Shown here one piece after another: positions 8,688-16,739 of a stretch of DNA of 40,491 nucleotides (positions are counted from its first letter, which is position 1; the number at the start of each line of letters is the position of its first letter). The notes below the pieces were generated by a model. That model was not told where the DNA came from, made no database searches, and saw only the letters and a list, made by a program, of their open reading frames with translations. Both the position numbers and the translations under genes were made by a program. The stretch lies in the NCBI GenBank assembly GCA_011525665.1, contig WYAU01000070.1, positions 1 through 40,491 of the forward strand, given 5' to 3'. Source of the DNA: Candidatus Brocadia sp. (GTDB lineage Bacteria > Planctomycetota > Brocadiia > Brocadiales > Brocadiaceae).

Positions 8688-10064
8688 TTACCACATTTCA
8701 GGTTTGGCCAGGACACCCTCGGACCAGTTGATGATAGAGCCGACGTCTACTGGTTCTCCGCCAATGGCCATCTTATGCTGCCGTCCCTCCAGCAGTTTTT
8801 TCTCTTCCCCCTCCACTATCAAGGAGGCCTCGCCTTTTATTGCGGTTACAACAGTAGCAAAATCCCTTGCCTGGATATTCACAGAGCCCTTATTCATTCT
8901 GATCCGTCCATTCGGAGTATCAATTTCCAGTGGCACTTCCAACTCCTTCACGGAAACGATAATCTGCCCGGATTTCAGCTGTATCTTCAACGGGTCGACA
9001 CAGTGCACTTCGGTATTTGAGTCCATAACCAGATCGACTCCTTTCCTCATGGACACGGCAGTTCTTCCTTCACTGCCGGTTTTCAGAGTCGTGCCATTCC
9101 GGAAACTGGTACGATTTGACACTTCCATCCAGTCCTTTCCTTCCGGGGATAAAAAGTGAATTTCTCCGCGGGTATTCAGCAAATTGATTTCTCCGCCCCT
9201 GTGGGTCAAATAGAAATATACCGCTGCCAATACGAGCGTTCCGCATCCAACTATAGCGCCTAAGAAGATAAATCCCCTTCGCGTGGGTTTTGCAATGAGT
9301 ATTCCCAACTCATAAAGAACGATCATGGGCGCCGCGGTCAAACTCTGGGTAAAAGGATCGGGCGGTGTAACGACTGCGGCAATAATAAAAATTACCAGGA
9401 TGGCGTACTTTCTCCATGCTATAAACTTATCCGGGGTAATAAATCCTATCTTTGAGAGGAGTAACATGATGAGCGGCAGCTGGAATACCAATCCCAGGGC
9501 CACCGTCAGCATGAAGACAAATGAAACATAATCCTTCATCGTGATGATGGGCTGTATGCCGGGGCCGAGGATACCGATCAGGAATTGCAGGCCAAAGGGG
9601 ATGAGTAAAAAATACCCGAAGAGCCCCCCTACCACAAATGCCATATATGAGACAGGGAGAAATATGAGCACATATCTCTGCTCCTTTTTATAGAGACCCG
9701 CGCTCACAAATTTCCATATCTGGTAAATAACGAACGGATAGGACAGAAAAACCGCCGTGATAAAGCACAGCTTCATATAAGCATAGAAACCCTCCTGGTA
9801 ACTCAGCACCTGCAGCTCTGTTGATAAACCAACCTTTTCCATGGCAAATTTATGGGGTCTTTTCGCCATATCCAGGATCTGCACCTTAAAAAGCCAGCAC
9901 AATATGAAACAGAAAACAACGGCGACCATGGAATAGATAATCCTCCGCCGCAACTCTTCCAGATGTGCGCCTAATGACATCCGGATATTTCCAATTTCAT
10001 CAATTATTTCGTCTTTATCGGTCTTTTCCACACCGCGCCCTCGCTGAATTTTACAAAGTCCCAT
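8688..10064 (-). CDS. tatC: TatC translocase fused to a seventh helix and a FecR-like domain
   Basis: Residues about 29-258 are TatC, the substrate-receptor component of the twin-arginine pathway that exports folded proteins. They include HLEELRRR (34-41) before helix 1, six membrane helices, and VVTPPDPFTQ before the last helix. Normal TatC ends here at about 250 residues. This protein continues with another helix (263-287, GFIFLGAIVGCGTLVLAAVYF) and about 170 residues resembling FecR: TTLKTGSEGRTAVSMRKG, VDLVMDSNTEVH, then repeated beta-strand patterns to the end. TatC is N-in/C-in, so helix 7 would place the FecR-like part outside the cytoplasm. The start is uncertain: the ATG at 10064 has a weak RBS, and M29 would give a typical TatC N terminus. 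No tatA or tatB is nearby. Confidence 0.93.
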   Translation of the reverse strand: MGLCKIQRGRGVEKTDKDEIIDEIGNIRMSLGAHLEELRRRIIYSMVAVVFCFILCWLFKVQILDMAKRPHKFAMEKVGLSTELQVLSYQEGFYAYMKLCFITAVFLSYPFVIYQIWKFVSAGLYKKEQRYVLIFLPVSYMAFVVGGLFGYFLLIPFGLQFLIGILGPGIQPIITMKDYVSFVFMLTVALGLVFQLPLIMLLLSKIGFITPDKFIAWRKYAILVIFIIAAVVTPPDPFTQSLTAAPMIVLYELGILIAKPTRRGFIFLGAIVGCGTLVLAAVYFYLTHRGGEINLLNTRGEIHFLSPEGKDWMEVSNRTSFRNGTTLKTGSEGRTAVSMRKGVDLVMDSNTEVHCVDPLKIQLKSGQIIVSVKELEVPLEIDTPNGRIRMNKGSVNIQARDFATVVTAIKGEASLIVEGEEKKLLEGRQHKMAIGGEPVDVGSIINWSEGVLAKPEMW

Positions 10065-10378
10065 CTACTCTCTGTGTAGCCGTGACACAAACCAAAGAAT
10101 TTATGATACAACCCTCCCTTTGAAATTACAAGAAACAATTCATCGGGCTTTTTCAGATATTCTGATAAGTTTTTCTTTTCATAACAATTCAGCTTATCAG
10201 CTTAGCTTTTTGAATAATAAAAATTATGGGTCTTAACCTTGATATGGATACATGAATATGATATTTTATCTGCATGACATTATCCTGCAACAGATACCAT
10301 GACAAACATTTCGTATGCAATAAAGCAGTATACATTTTAGGAAACTACCCGTACGCACTGTTTTAAAGTAAATTTTCT
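10065..10378. other. 314-base divergent intergenic region
   Basis: This AT-rich stretch lies between tatC (minus) and the SDR gene (plus). It must hold both promoters. TTGATA...TATGAT-like sequences near 10240-10262 could serve the plus-strand gene, but no box is clear enough to assign. I see no ORF, structured RNA or repeat in it. Confidence 0.4.
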
Positions 10379-11347
10379 ATGAATACTCTAGAAATTACAC
10401 TGGACGACAGGGTGTTAGTTGTCGGGTCTACTGGTTTTATCGGTGGCAGACTGGTCTCTGAACTCCTTGGCAGGGGAACAAAACTCAGGCTTCTCGCCCG
10501 TAATCCGTCAAAACTTTCTCCCTCCCTCGTGAAAAACAAACTCGTGGAAGTTGTACGCGGGGATCTTCTGAAAAATGAAGGACTTCATGAGGCATTCCGC
10601 GCCATTCACTCCGCATATTACCTGGTTCACTCCATGGGAGGGAAGAGCATCTTTTCAAACCGGGAATTTACAAAGGCGGATAAACTTGCAGCAAAGAATT
10701 TTGTTACGGCAGCAGACGCTGCAAATCTCCGGCGGGTAATTTATCTTGGCGGACTGGGTGAAAGAGGAAAAAATCTCTCCGAACACCTGAGAAGCCGGGC
10801 GGAAGTTGCGGACATCCTCTCATCGGGCAAAGCGAGAACAACGATTCTCCGTGCGGCAATCATCATTGGAGCAGGCGGCGCTTCCTATGAAATGTTGCGG
10901 CATCTTGTCGAACGCCTTCCCGTGATGGTGTGCCCCAAATGGATTGACACCAAAATCCAGCCGATTGCGGTTCAGGACGTCCTTGCATATCTTGTGGGTT
11001 GCCTCTTTAATCCTGATACTGCCGGCAAGGTGTTTGATATTGGCGGCCCGGATATTATGACCTACAGAGAGATGATGCAGCAGTATGCAAGGGCGAAGGG
11101 ACTTTGCCCGAGACTTATTATCCGCGTTCCCGTGCTGACACCTCACTTAGCAGCATACTGGGTTGATCTGGTAACCCCCGTGCCGTCAGGCATTGCGCAT
11201 CCCCTCATTGAGGGCCTGAAAAATGAGGTTGTTTGCCATGAAAACATCATTGATCTTTACGTCCCCATCAGGAAAACGCCCTTTTTTGAAGCGGCGAAAA
11301 TTGCGATCGCAGAAGGAAGAGACAGGAAAGAGACCCACGGTTCCTGA
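10379..11347 (+). CDS. Atypical SDR / NmrA-like NAD(P)-binding protein
   Basis: The 322-residue protein has an N-terminal Rossmann fold with the glycine-rich motif GSTGFIGGRLV (about 17-27). ARNPSKL follows at the end of strand 2 and suggests an NADP preference. The 'VRGDLLKNEGL' and 'YYLVHSMGG' segments are typical of the extended or atypical SDR group that includes NmrA, NDUFA9-like proteins and predicted nucleoside-sugar epimerases. The usual YxxxK catalytic pair is not evident, so a redox sensor, chaperone-like or quinone-related reductase role is possible. There is no signal peptide. It stands alone, converging with the minus-strand multicopper-oxidase/octaheme gene. The substrate is unknown. 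Confidence 0.8.
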   Translation: MNTLEITLDDRVLVVGSTGFIGGRLVSELLGRGTKLRLLARNPSKLSPSLVKNKLVEVVRGDLLKNEGLHEAFRAIHSAYYLVHSMGGKSIFSNREFTKADKLAAKNFVTAADAANLRRVIYLGGLGERGKNLSEHLRSRAEVADILSSGKARTTILRAAIIIGAGGASYEMLRHLVERLPVMVCPKWIDTKIQPIAVQDVLAYLVGCLFNPDTAGKVFDIGGPDIMTYREMMQQYARAKGLCPRLIIRVPVLTPHLAAYWVDLVTPVPSGIAHPLIEGLKNEVVCHENIIDLYVPIRKTPFFEAAKIAIAEGRDRKETHGS

Positions 11348-11570
11348 AACCGCTCACGAAAAAATTCCATTGTTCGCTGTTTCCCCGCGTCATCCGACAC
11401 ACCATTCTGAAACGCTCTGAAAACTGCCACCATGAATATAATGGACAACATCGATGTGGATTATCTCTCCTGGCTGATCGGGGTGTTTCGCTGAATGAGA
11501 AGGAGTGTTTCAGGGAATCTCCGTCGGGCGCAATTTGCATAACCACCCTTATTCCCGATAACAACACGGT

Positions 11571-14195
11571 TTATTTTTTTACCGCGTCTTCGAGGTCCTT
11601 CAGACGTTTTAACTTTACCGCTTCATCCTGAATACGCGTAAGATTCCCGATTGTTTGTGAAGTGCCCCACCACCAGCTGATGTCCTGTTGGGCATGGGCG
11701 GTACCTTTGTAACCCTGCAAATGGTTCCAGAACCACATCTCCACATATTCCCGTTCTGTTCCACTGGGATTCCCGTCGTTCCGGGTGAATATGGCATAGG
11801 CTCCAAGGACGGGACCAATAACCGGTAAGTGGCCGCCGGTCTTCTTAAAAAGGCTGTAAATCTCCGGCCCCAGCGTGTCGGTGCCAAGTACTTTGATTAT
11901 TAAGTCGCTTAAGGGAAAAGGCGGTCTTTCTTCGGGGGATGGTTTAACGAGGTCTTTGGCGAAGAGTTCTTCCAAAATAAGCTGTGCTTCATCGATTCGT
12001 TTCCACGATTCAAACATATACCGATCCAGGGAGTCCAGCCACATGCTTGAAAACCTGCTGCTGTGGCATTGTGCGCAAAGCTCCAGCCATTGACGGCGTT
12101 TCAGCTTGCTTTCCGCAGAATAGATTTCAAGCTTTTTGTCCATAGGGGGTATTTTTATCCCATACGGGAAGTCCTTCAGCCCTGATTGAAATTCTACTTC
12201 TTTGGGAGGAATAACGCCCATACGCCATATACCCTTCGTCTCCACATTCATCTCCCAGCGGCCATCACCTACATACATGTGGCAGTATTGGCAGGTAGGC
12301 GCAAGATAGTCCTTCCCCGGAATAATCTCAAAAAGCCTCTTCTCCCAATTCCACGTCTCCCCGGTAGTATGGTAAATTACCCCCCATTTGGAGTGTTCGT
12401 AACTCTCCCAGTCAGGGTGGTCCGGCCCCATATGGCAGCTTGAGCAGGCTTCTGGTTTGCGCGCTTCAGCGGCTGAAAAGCGATGCCGGCTGTGGCAGTC
12501 ATCGCACGATGACATGTTCTGGTGGCACTGATCACACCCCACCAGGGAGTATCCTTCACCACGCCTATACAGTTCGGCATACCACGGGACAGATACGCTT
12601 CCTTCCCAACTCTGCACATGGTTCGGCTTTCCATGATCTCTTCCCCGGGCAAACTCTTCTGCTTGTTTCGGGTGACACGCCCCGCACGAATTATCCACAG
12701 TGGGCATGAAAAGGTTTTTGTGATCGTCTCCGTGACAGTAAGAACAATAGACGCCATCCGTTGTCCCCGGCCTCCAGTTATTCAGTTCTTTACCAATGAG
12801 TTCCTCAATTTCGTGTGTTTCTGCGGCAACCTCCGGATTCTTCCGGGGACTGGCATGGTTCGACATCTTCCACTCGTTGACAATGCCGGGTGAGACCTCT
12901 TCGTGACACTCAACGCATTGGCCGGGTCTGTATTTCTCCAGAAGTTTTGTATAATTCACGCTGTCCGGCGGAATATAGTGGCGGGCTGGATTAAAATAGG
13001 TGTACAAAGGGATCGGTTGATAAAACTCTCCCCAGATGCCATCACCCCGGCTTAGTCCGGCAAACTCTTCATACAGACTCTTCAGTGATGGTTCCGGATA
13101 TGTCAAAGACCGCGGTAAAGTATCAAGGGTTGGCGGAATACCTTCAGAAGAAGCTGCCTGCGATGCGATCCCCCCCTGAGCCTCAACCGGACGCGCAGGG
13201 AACTCGGGAAGCTGTCGTGCTTGTAAGGTTTTCTTCACCCCTTCCGCCGGGGGCGACGTTCCCTTCACCACTGCTTTTACATCCCCCTTTTCTACCACGA
13301 AAATCCCAAACATGCCGTTCATCATGTGCTCATGGAAGTGGCAATGAAACGCCCAGTTGCCGGGACCGACATCCTCGCCGGCAACGAAATCCAGAACGGA
13401 GGAGGTAAAAGGCGCCAGGCCGACGTTATCGGTAAGCTGACCAGTGGCCCTATCAACCCAGCGGTGACCGTGGGTGTGAAAGGTATGCATCTCCTCTGAG
13501 GAATTTATGAGATGGAACCGTATCTTTTCTCCCGCTTTTGCTTTCCAGACCAGACCGGGGAAGGCGGAACTGTCCCCTCTCATAAACTCCATATCCCCTG
13601 ATTTATCATTAAAGGTTTCGTATTCCTGCCCGTTGACATGAAACGTATGCATAAAGACGACAAACTCTTTGTCGGGCAGGACGGGGTCGCCCCCTTTCGG
13701 TTCCACGATAAGCGCGCCCCACAATCCCCGGTATAATCCTTCTTCGCCGCCCTTCTCGAACGCATGGGTGTGATAAAACCACGTCCCTGGCGTCCCGGAG
13801 GTATCCCACTCAAAAATCCTTGTATCCCCCGGCTCCACGATACTCGCGGGATTTCCGGCGATATGGGCGCCATCATCGGCTGCGGTATATTTTACCCCGT
13901 GGGGATGCACAGAGGCAGGAACGGCCAGTTTGTTGGTAAAACGAATCTTGATCTTTACCCCTTCTCTTACCTTTATCGTAGGGCCGGGGACCGAGGGATC
14001 CTCGCCTTTCAGACAGTATCCCCACGCATCAAAGAATACCCCCGGCCTGAGTTCTATAGCCACAGGCCTGGCCTCCATTTCCAGAACAACACTGCCATCC
14101 TTTCCCGCAAGGAAGGGGATTCCGGCGTATCCCTGACAAGGACGGAAAAAAAGAAATACGCACGCCACAGCAATGGAATATACCAGGTATTTCAC
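11571..14195 (-). CDS. Exported two-domain multicopper oxidase fused to an octaheme HAO-type cytochrome
   Basis: The 874-residue protein uses a GTG start at 14195, chosen because it gives a clean signal peptide (MKYLVYSIAVACVFLFF...GYA) after AGAAGAAG. A longer frame opens at TTG 14324 without one. Residues 35-310 are two cupredoxin domains. Copper motifs are HPH (97-99), HTH (142-144), HTFHTHGH (237-244) and HCHFHEHMMNGM (284-295). These give a full trinuclear-cluster ligand set and a type 1 site in domain 2. After a Pro/Gln-rich linker, residues about 420-865 carry eight CxxCH sites (427, 484, 504, 554, 564, 584, 635, 707) in hydroxylamine-oxidoreductase order, including CSSCHMGPDHPDW and the C-terminal YKGTAHAQQDISWWWG. 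It lies 318 bases downstream of the cytochrome-encapsulin gene and is its likely cargo. Nitrite, NO or hydroxylamine chemistry is inferred. The HAO cross-linking Tyr cannot be assigned without alignment; Y829 is a candidate. Confidence 0.93.
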   Translation of the reverse strand: MKYLVYSIAVACVFLFFRPCQGYAGIPFLAGKDGSVVLEMEARPVAIELRPGVFFDAWGYCLKGEDPSVPGPTIKVREGVKIKIRFTNKLAVPASVHPHGVKYTAADDGAHIAGNPASIVEPGDTRIFEWDTSGTPGTWFYHTHAFEKGGEEGLYRGLWGALIVEPKGGDPVLPDKEFVVFMHTFHVNGQEYETFNDKSGDMEFMRGDSSAFPGLVWKAKAGEKIRFHLINSSEEMHTFHTHGHRWVDRATGQLTDNVGLAPFTSSVLDFVAGEDVGPGNWAFHCHFHEHMMNGMFGIFVVEKGDVKAVVKGTSPPAEGVKKTLQARQLPEFPARPVEAQGGIASQAASSEGIPPTLDTLPRSLTYPEPSLKSLYEEFAGLSRGDGIWGEFYQPIPLYTYFNPARHYIPPDSVNYTKLLEKYRPGQCVECHEEVSPGIVNEWKMSNHASPRKNPEVAAETHEIEELIGKELNNWRPGTTDGVYCSYCHGDDHKNLFMPTVDNSCGACHPKQAEEFARGRDHGKPNHVQSWEGSVSVPWYAELYRRGEGYSLVGCDQCHQNMSSCDDCHSRHRFSAAEARKPEACSSCHMGPDHPDWESYEHSKWGVIYHTTGETWNWEKRLFEIIPGKDYLAPTCQYCHMYVGDGRWEMNVETKGIWRMGVIPPKEVEFQSGLKDFPYGIKIPPMDKKLEIYSAESKLKRRQWLELCAQCHSSRFSSMWLDSLDRYMFESWKRIDEAQLILEELFAKDLVKPSPEERPPFPLSDLIIKVLGTDTLGPEIYSLFKKTGGHLPVIGPVLGAYAIFTRNDGNPSGTEREYVEMWFWNHLQGYKGTAHAQQDISWWWGTSQTIGNLTRIQDEAVKLKRLKDLEDAVKK

Positions 14196-14513
14196 TTGTC
14201 TTCTTCTCAGCAAGACAAGAGGAGAAGAAACAACGCGCGTTGACGCACCTTCATCCCGCGCGGAATATCTCCTGAAGGCATTTCCTGTCAGGGGCAAAAG
14301 AAGTGAAAGGACGGAACATCTCAATCTTGAATCTCCGTTTAATTAGGCCTTCGGCGACTTTTTTCGTAACGCTAAGGCAGGCACCCCCCTCCTGACAGCG
14401 ATTGGCAATGCACAACGTCCCCTGCACCTCGTCGCCATCGGGAGGTGTCTCCTACCATAAAACTTTGACATTCTTTATCACACGCGATGCGTGTCCGTTT
14501 CACCCTGCGCAAC
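14196..14513. other. Gap between encapsulin and cargo genes, with repeat relic
   Basis: The gap spans 318 bases. Positions about 14432-14457 contain GTCGCCATCGGGAGGTGTC followed by TCCTACC. Read on the minus strand this resembles the GTAGGAG... element at 37494. CACGC-GAT-GCGTG (14483-14495) could form a weak hairpin just after the encapsulin stop but has no U-run. A 31-codon minus frame after GGAGACACC is Arg-rich and unconvincing. Confidence 0.4.
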
Positions 14514-15644
14514 TTACTCCAGGGTGCAGATGGACTGGGGACATTTAATCCTCAGCACGGAACTCCCTACTACCCTGAACCGATGGTTCAAATCCTGCGC
14601 CCCCCAGTACTCTACCTTATAATTTGCGCCCACTGCGAGGTCGAGATTTTGCCTGCCCGCCGCTATGACGAGCGCGACGTCTTTTTTAAACACCGGACTC
14701 GTATACACACCACCCCGCACTAATTCCCGCACCCCTTCTATTTCCAATTTTCCCGTCCTCTCGTAGACCTTATGAAGGAGGGCGTAGAGCCTTGGGCTTA
14801 CCACAAGGACATAAGGGGGAGAAAAACCTGCGCTTCTCAATTTCTCCAATGCCGATACGACGTCCTGAAAACCGTTCCCTATCACCGACCAGTCGCTGAG
14901 TTTCAGGATATTCCTTCCCGCGACATTCAAAAGACCCGCCATACCCATTTCCGCAAGACCATTGAATATCAGATCGTCCTCCCTGGCGGCAGCCGCCACA
15001 GCAGCCCCAACCGCGGCGCTTACGTCCAGCGGGGTCTCGCACTTTTTGCTGGCCTCCAGATCCCTCCAGAAGAGCCAGAAATCTTTGTAAATAAGGGGTA
15101 TATGAGCGATATCCCTTTTTAAAGAGTGAATGGCATCATTGCCCTCTCCCAGCATATCAACACTGGCCCAAGAGGGGATGGCATAGGTATCAAGCGGCAC
15201 ACACTGGACTCCCGTGCCCAGGGGTCCGTAAACCTCTATAAATTTCCTTCCGACGAGATGCCGTTCAATGGTTTCATGCACCACACGTTGCAGCTTCCCC
15301 CATTCCTCGCGCCCAATATGAATTTCAGAAGAAATTTCCGCAGACCCTTGTCCTTTCATTCCCGGAGAAGGATCCCCCTGTTTACACGCACAGGATGTTC
15401 CTGACTCCTTTGCTCCATCAGGGGAAGACGCCGGCGCGTTATGGCACGCAAGGCAACCCTGATTCAGATAGGGAACGTTTTTATGGACCCTTCTTAATTC
15501 CTCCGTGCTGTGACACGAAAGACAATCATCCTGCTTAACACACGCAAGAACCCGTGAATCCGTCTGAGGAATACAAAACATCACAAGCACGGCAACAACC
15601 CCTGCCAGACCATGAAATGTTTTACATTTATTCAGCATACCCAT
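14514..15644 (-). CDS. Encapsulin shell protein with N-terminal signal peptide and diheme cytochrome c domain
   Basis: The 376-residue protein starts at 15644, the ATG correctly spaced from GGGAGGAAAG. An upstream in-frame ATG at 15659 would put that RBS inside the gene. Residues 1-34 look like a Sec signal peptide. Residues 41-45 (CLSCH) and 64-68 (CLACH) are c-type heme sites, and C85 and C87 are extra cysteines. From about residue 105 it is an HK97-fold encapsulin: REEWGKLQRVV, LVGRKFIEVYGPLGTG, AREDDLIFNGLAEMG, and the closing pattern RFRVVGSSVLRIKCPQSIC. Shell N termini of this family face the lumen, so the hemes would line the inside and could pass electrons to the cargo. The multicopper-oxidase/octaheme gene is next downstream. 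Such cytochrome-encapsulin fusions have been predicted in anammox genomes. No canonical cargo-loading peptide is obvious in the neighbour. Confidence 0.93.
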   Translation of the reverse strand: MGMLNKCKTFHGLAGVVAVLVMFCIPQTDSRVLACVKQDDCLSCHSTEELRRVHKNVPYLNQGCLACHNAPASSPDGAKESGTSCACKQGDPSPGMKGQGSAEISSEIHIGREEWGKLQRVVHETIERHLVGRKFIEVYGPLGTGVQCVPLDTYAIPSWASVDMLGEGNDAIHSLKRDIAHIPLIYKDFWLFWRDLEASKKCETPLDVSAAVGAAVAAAAREDDLIFNGLAEMGMAGLLNVAGRNILKLSDWSVIGNGFQDVVSALEKLRSAGFSPPYVLVVSPRLYALLHKVYERTGKLEIEGVRELVRGGVYTSPVFKKDVALVIAAGRQNLDLAVGANYKVEYWGAQDLNHRFRVVGSSVLRIKCPQSICTLE

Positions 15645-16050
15645 AATCTTTCCTCCCATTCTTTTAAATCTTTTTTAGAATTTTTGTACAAGATATTAGA
15701 CGGCCGTTAGCTTCCAGGTCGACCTTCATTTTATGAAAATTGTTAATTTTATACTCTTGAACACGTACAACCCAATGATTGGCCTATAATTGCAGCAATC
15801 CATCCATTAACGGCCTGCGTTCGGGTTACACATAATTACAGACCCTCAATTACTGCTAAAATGACAAGGAGCAATAAAGATGCCAGCGGAAAGATACGGG
15901 GTACCGATACGAAAAATGAATTTGCGTTTTTTTCGAGTGAATGAAAAAATTTTTTTGGATTTTTTCATCCATTATTATACTCTAAAATTAAAAAATTACC
16001 ATTACTTAATAATCAAATTTCTTCCCGATTCGGGCGTGTTGAATAATCCT
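15645..16050. other. 406-base region upstream of the encapsulin gene
   Basis: It contains the encapsulin RBS (about 15651-15656) and presumably its promoter, although no convincing -35/-10 pair is seen. GAATGAAAAAAT (15939-15950) and ATTTTTTCATCC (15959-15970) form an almost perfect 12-bp hairpin about 80 bases after the TlpA-like stop. It could help end that transcript, but no U-run follows on the minus strand. I find no ORF. Confidence 0.45.
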
Positions 16051-16572
16051 TTATTTTGACGGTGAAGTTCTCTCTTTCTGGGGAGGGGTGACACCTTCCA
16101 GGCAACTGCGCAGGTCCTCTTCGATATGCTCAAGATCGGTATAGCCTTCTTCTATATGTTCGAGTTCCCCATCTTTATAATAGTAGATGATGGGAATTTT
16201 CCTGATGTTGTAAACATAACTCATTTCTTCTTTATCCTTAGCCCGGAAAATAGGAAAGGTAATCCCTTTTTTTTCAACAAAGTCTTTAACTCCTTTCACT
16301 TTATCATCCAGAGATACCCCAAGTATTTCTACCTTCTTCTCTTTATATTTTTCATAAAGGGTATTGAGTTCAGGGAGATGCTCTTTACAGACCTCGCACC
16401 ACGTTGCCCAGAATGTCACTGCCACTATTTTATCTTTATTTGACCGAATGACCTCTTTCAAATCCGTAGAAGTAATGTCTTTAACATCCTTCGCATAGGA
16501 GACATCTGATAAAGATATAATCGCAAATAAACCTAAAAATAATACCTTTCTGAAATGACAAACGATAGACAT
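16051..16572 (-). CDS. TlpA/ResA-like exported thioredoxin
   Basis: The 173-residue protein has a signal peptide or membrane anchor (about 1-27, VLFLGLFAIISLSDVSYA) followed by one thioredoxin fold of the TlpA/ResA class. The active site is WATWCEVCKEH, with Cys59 and Cys62, and the cis-Pro loop is KIPIIYYY (Pro127). Such proteins reduce or exchange thiols outside the cytoplasm, often to prepare apocytochromes for heme attachment. That fits its place just upstream of two heme-binding exported proteins. The ATG has a strong AAAGGAGGAG 6-7 bases upstream. It lies 167 bases after the FMN/ApbE gene on the same strand, with a repeat between. Substrate specificity is inferred from context only. Confidence 0.9.
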   Translation of the reverse strand: MSIVCHFRKVLFLGLFAIISLSDVSYAKDVKDITSTDLKEVIRSNKDKIVAVTFWATWCEVCKEHLPELNTLYEKYKEKKVEILGVSLDDKVKGVKDFVEKKGITFPIFRAKDKEEMSYVYNIRKIPIIYYYKDGELEHIEEGYTDLEHIEEDLRSCLEGVTPPQKERTSPSK

Positions 16573-16595
16573 GATTCTCCTCCTTTTATTGAAAA

Positions 16596-16627
16596 AATCC
16601 CCTCTCGGGCGGGGATAAGGGGTGGGT
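16596..16627. repeat. CCCCTC...GGGGTGGGT repeat
   Basis: AATCCCCTCTCGGGCGGGGAT followed by AAGGGGTGGGT lies between the TlpA-like and FMN/ApbE genes. The CCCC(t/g)...GGGG halves can pair imperfectly. A related, decayed sequence (GAGGGGAAAGGGGTGG) occurs at about 35846-35861. Confidence 0.5.
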
Positions 16628-16739
16628 AATAATAAATAAGACTATCTTAATCTTTTAAGTGCATCTTTTGATAAATTTTTATGCACTGTGGCAGTTCGTT
16701 GAAGAACGAAGGTCTAACACGAGGATCTGCTTCCCACCT

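Noticed and set aside
11610-11650. TIGNLTR near the end of the octaheme protein as an encapsulin cargo-loading peptide
   Set aside because: It lies within the conserved hydroxylamine-oxidoreductase C-terminal helix, is not terminal, and matches known loading peptides only loosely.
14195-14324. N-terminal extension of the multicopper/octaheme protein from TTG at 14324
   Set aside because: It would bury the signal peptide 43 residues inside the protein. The GTG at 14195 with AGAAGAAG upstream gives a normal exported N terminus.
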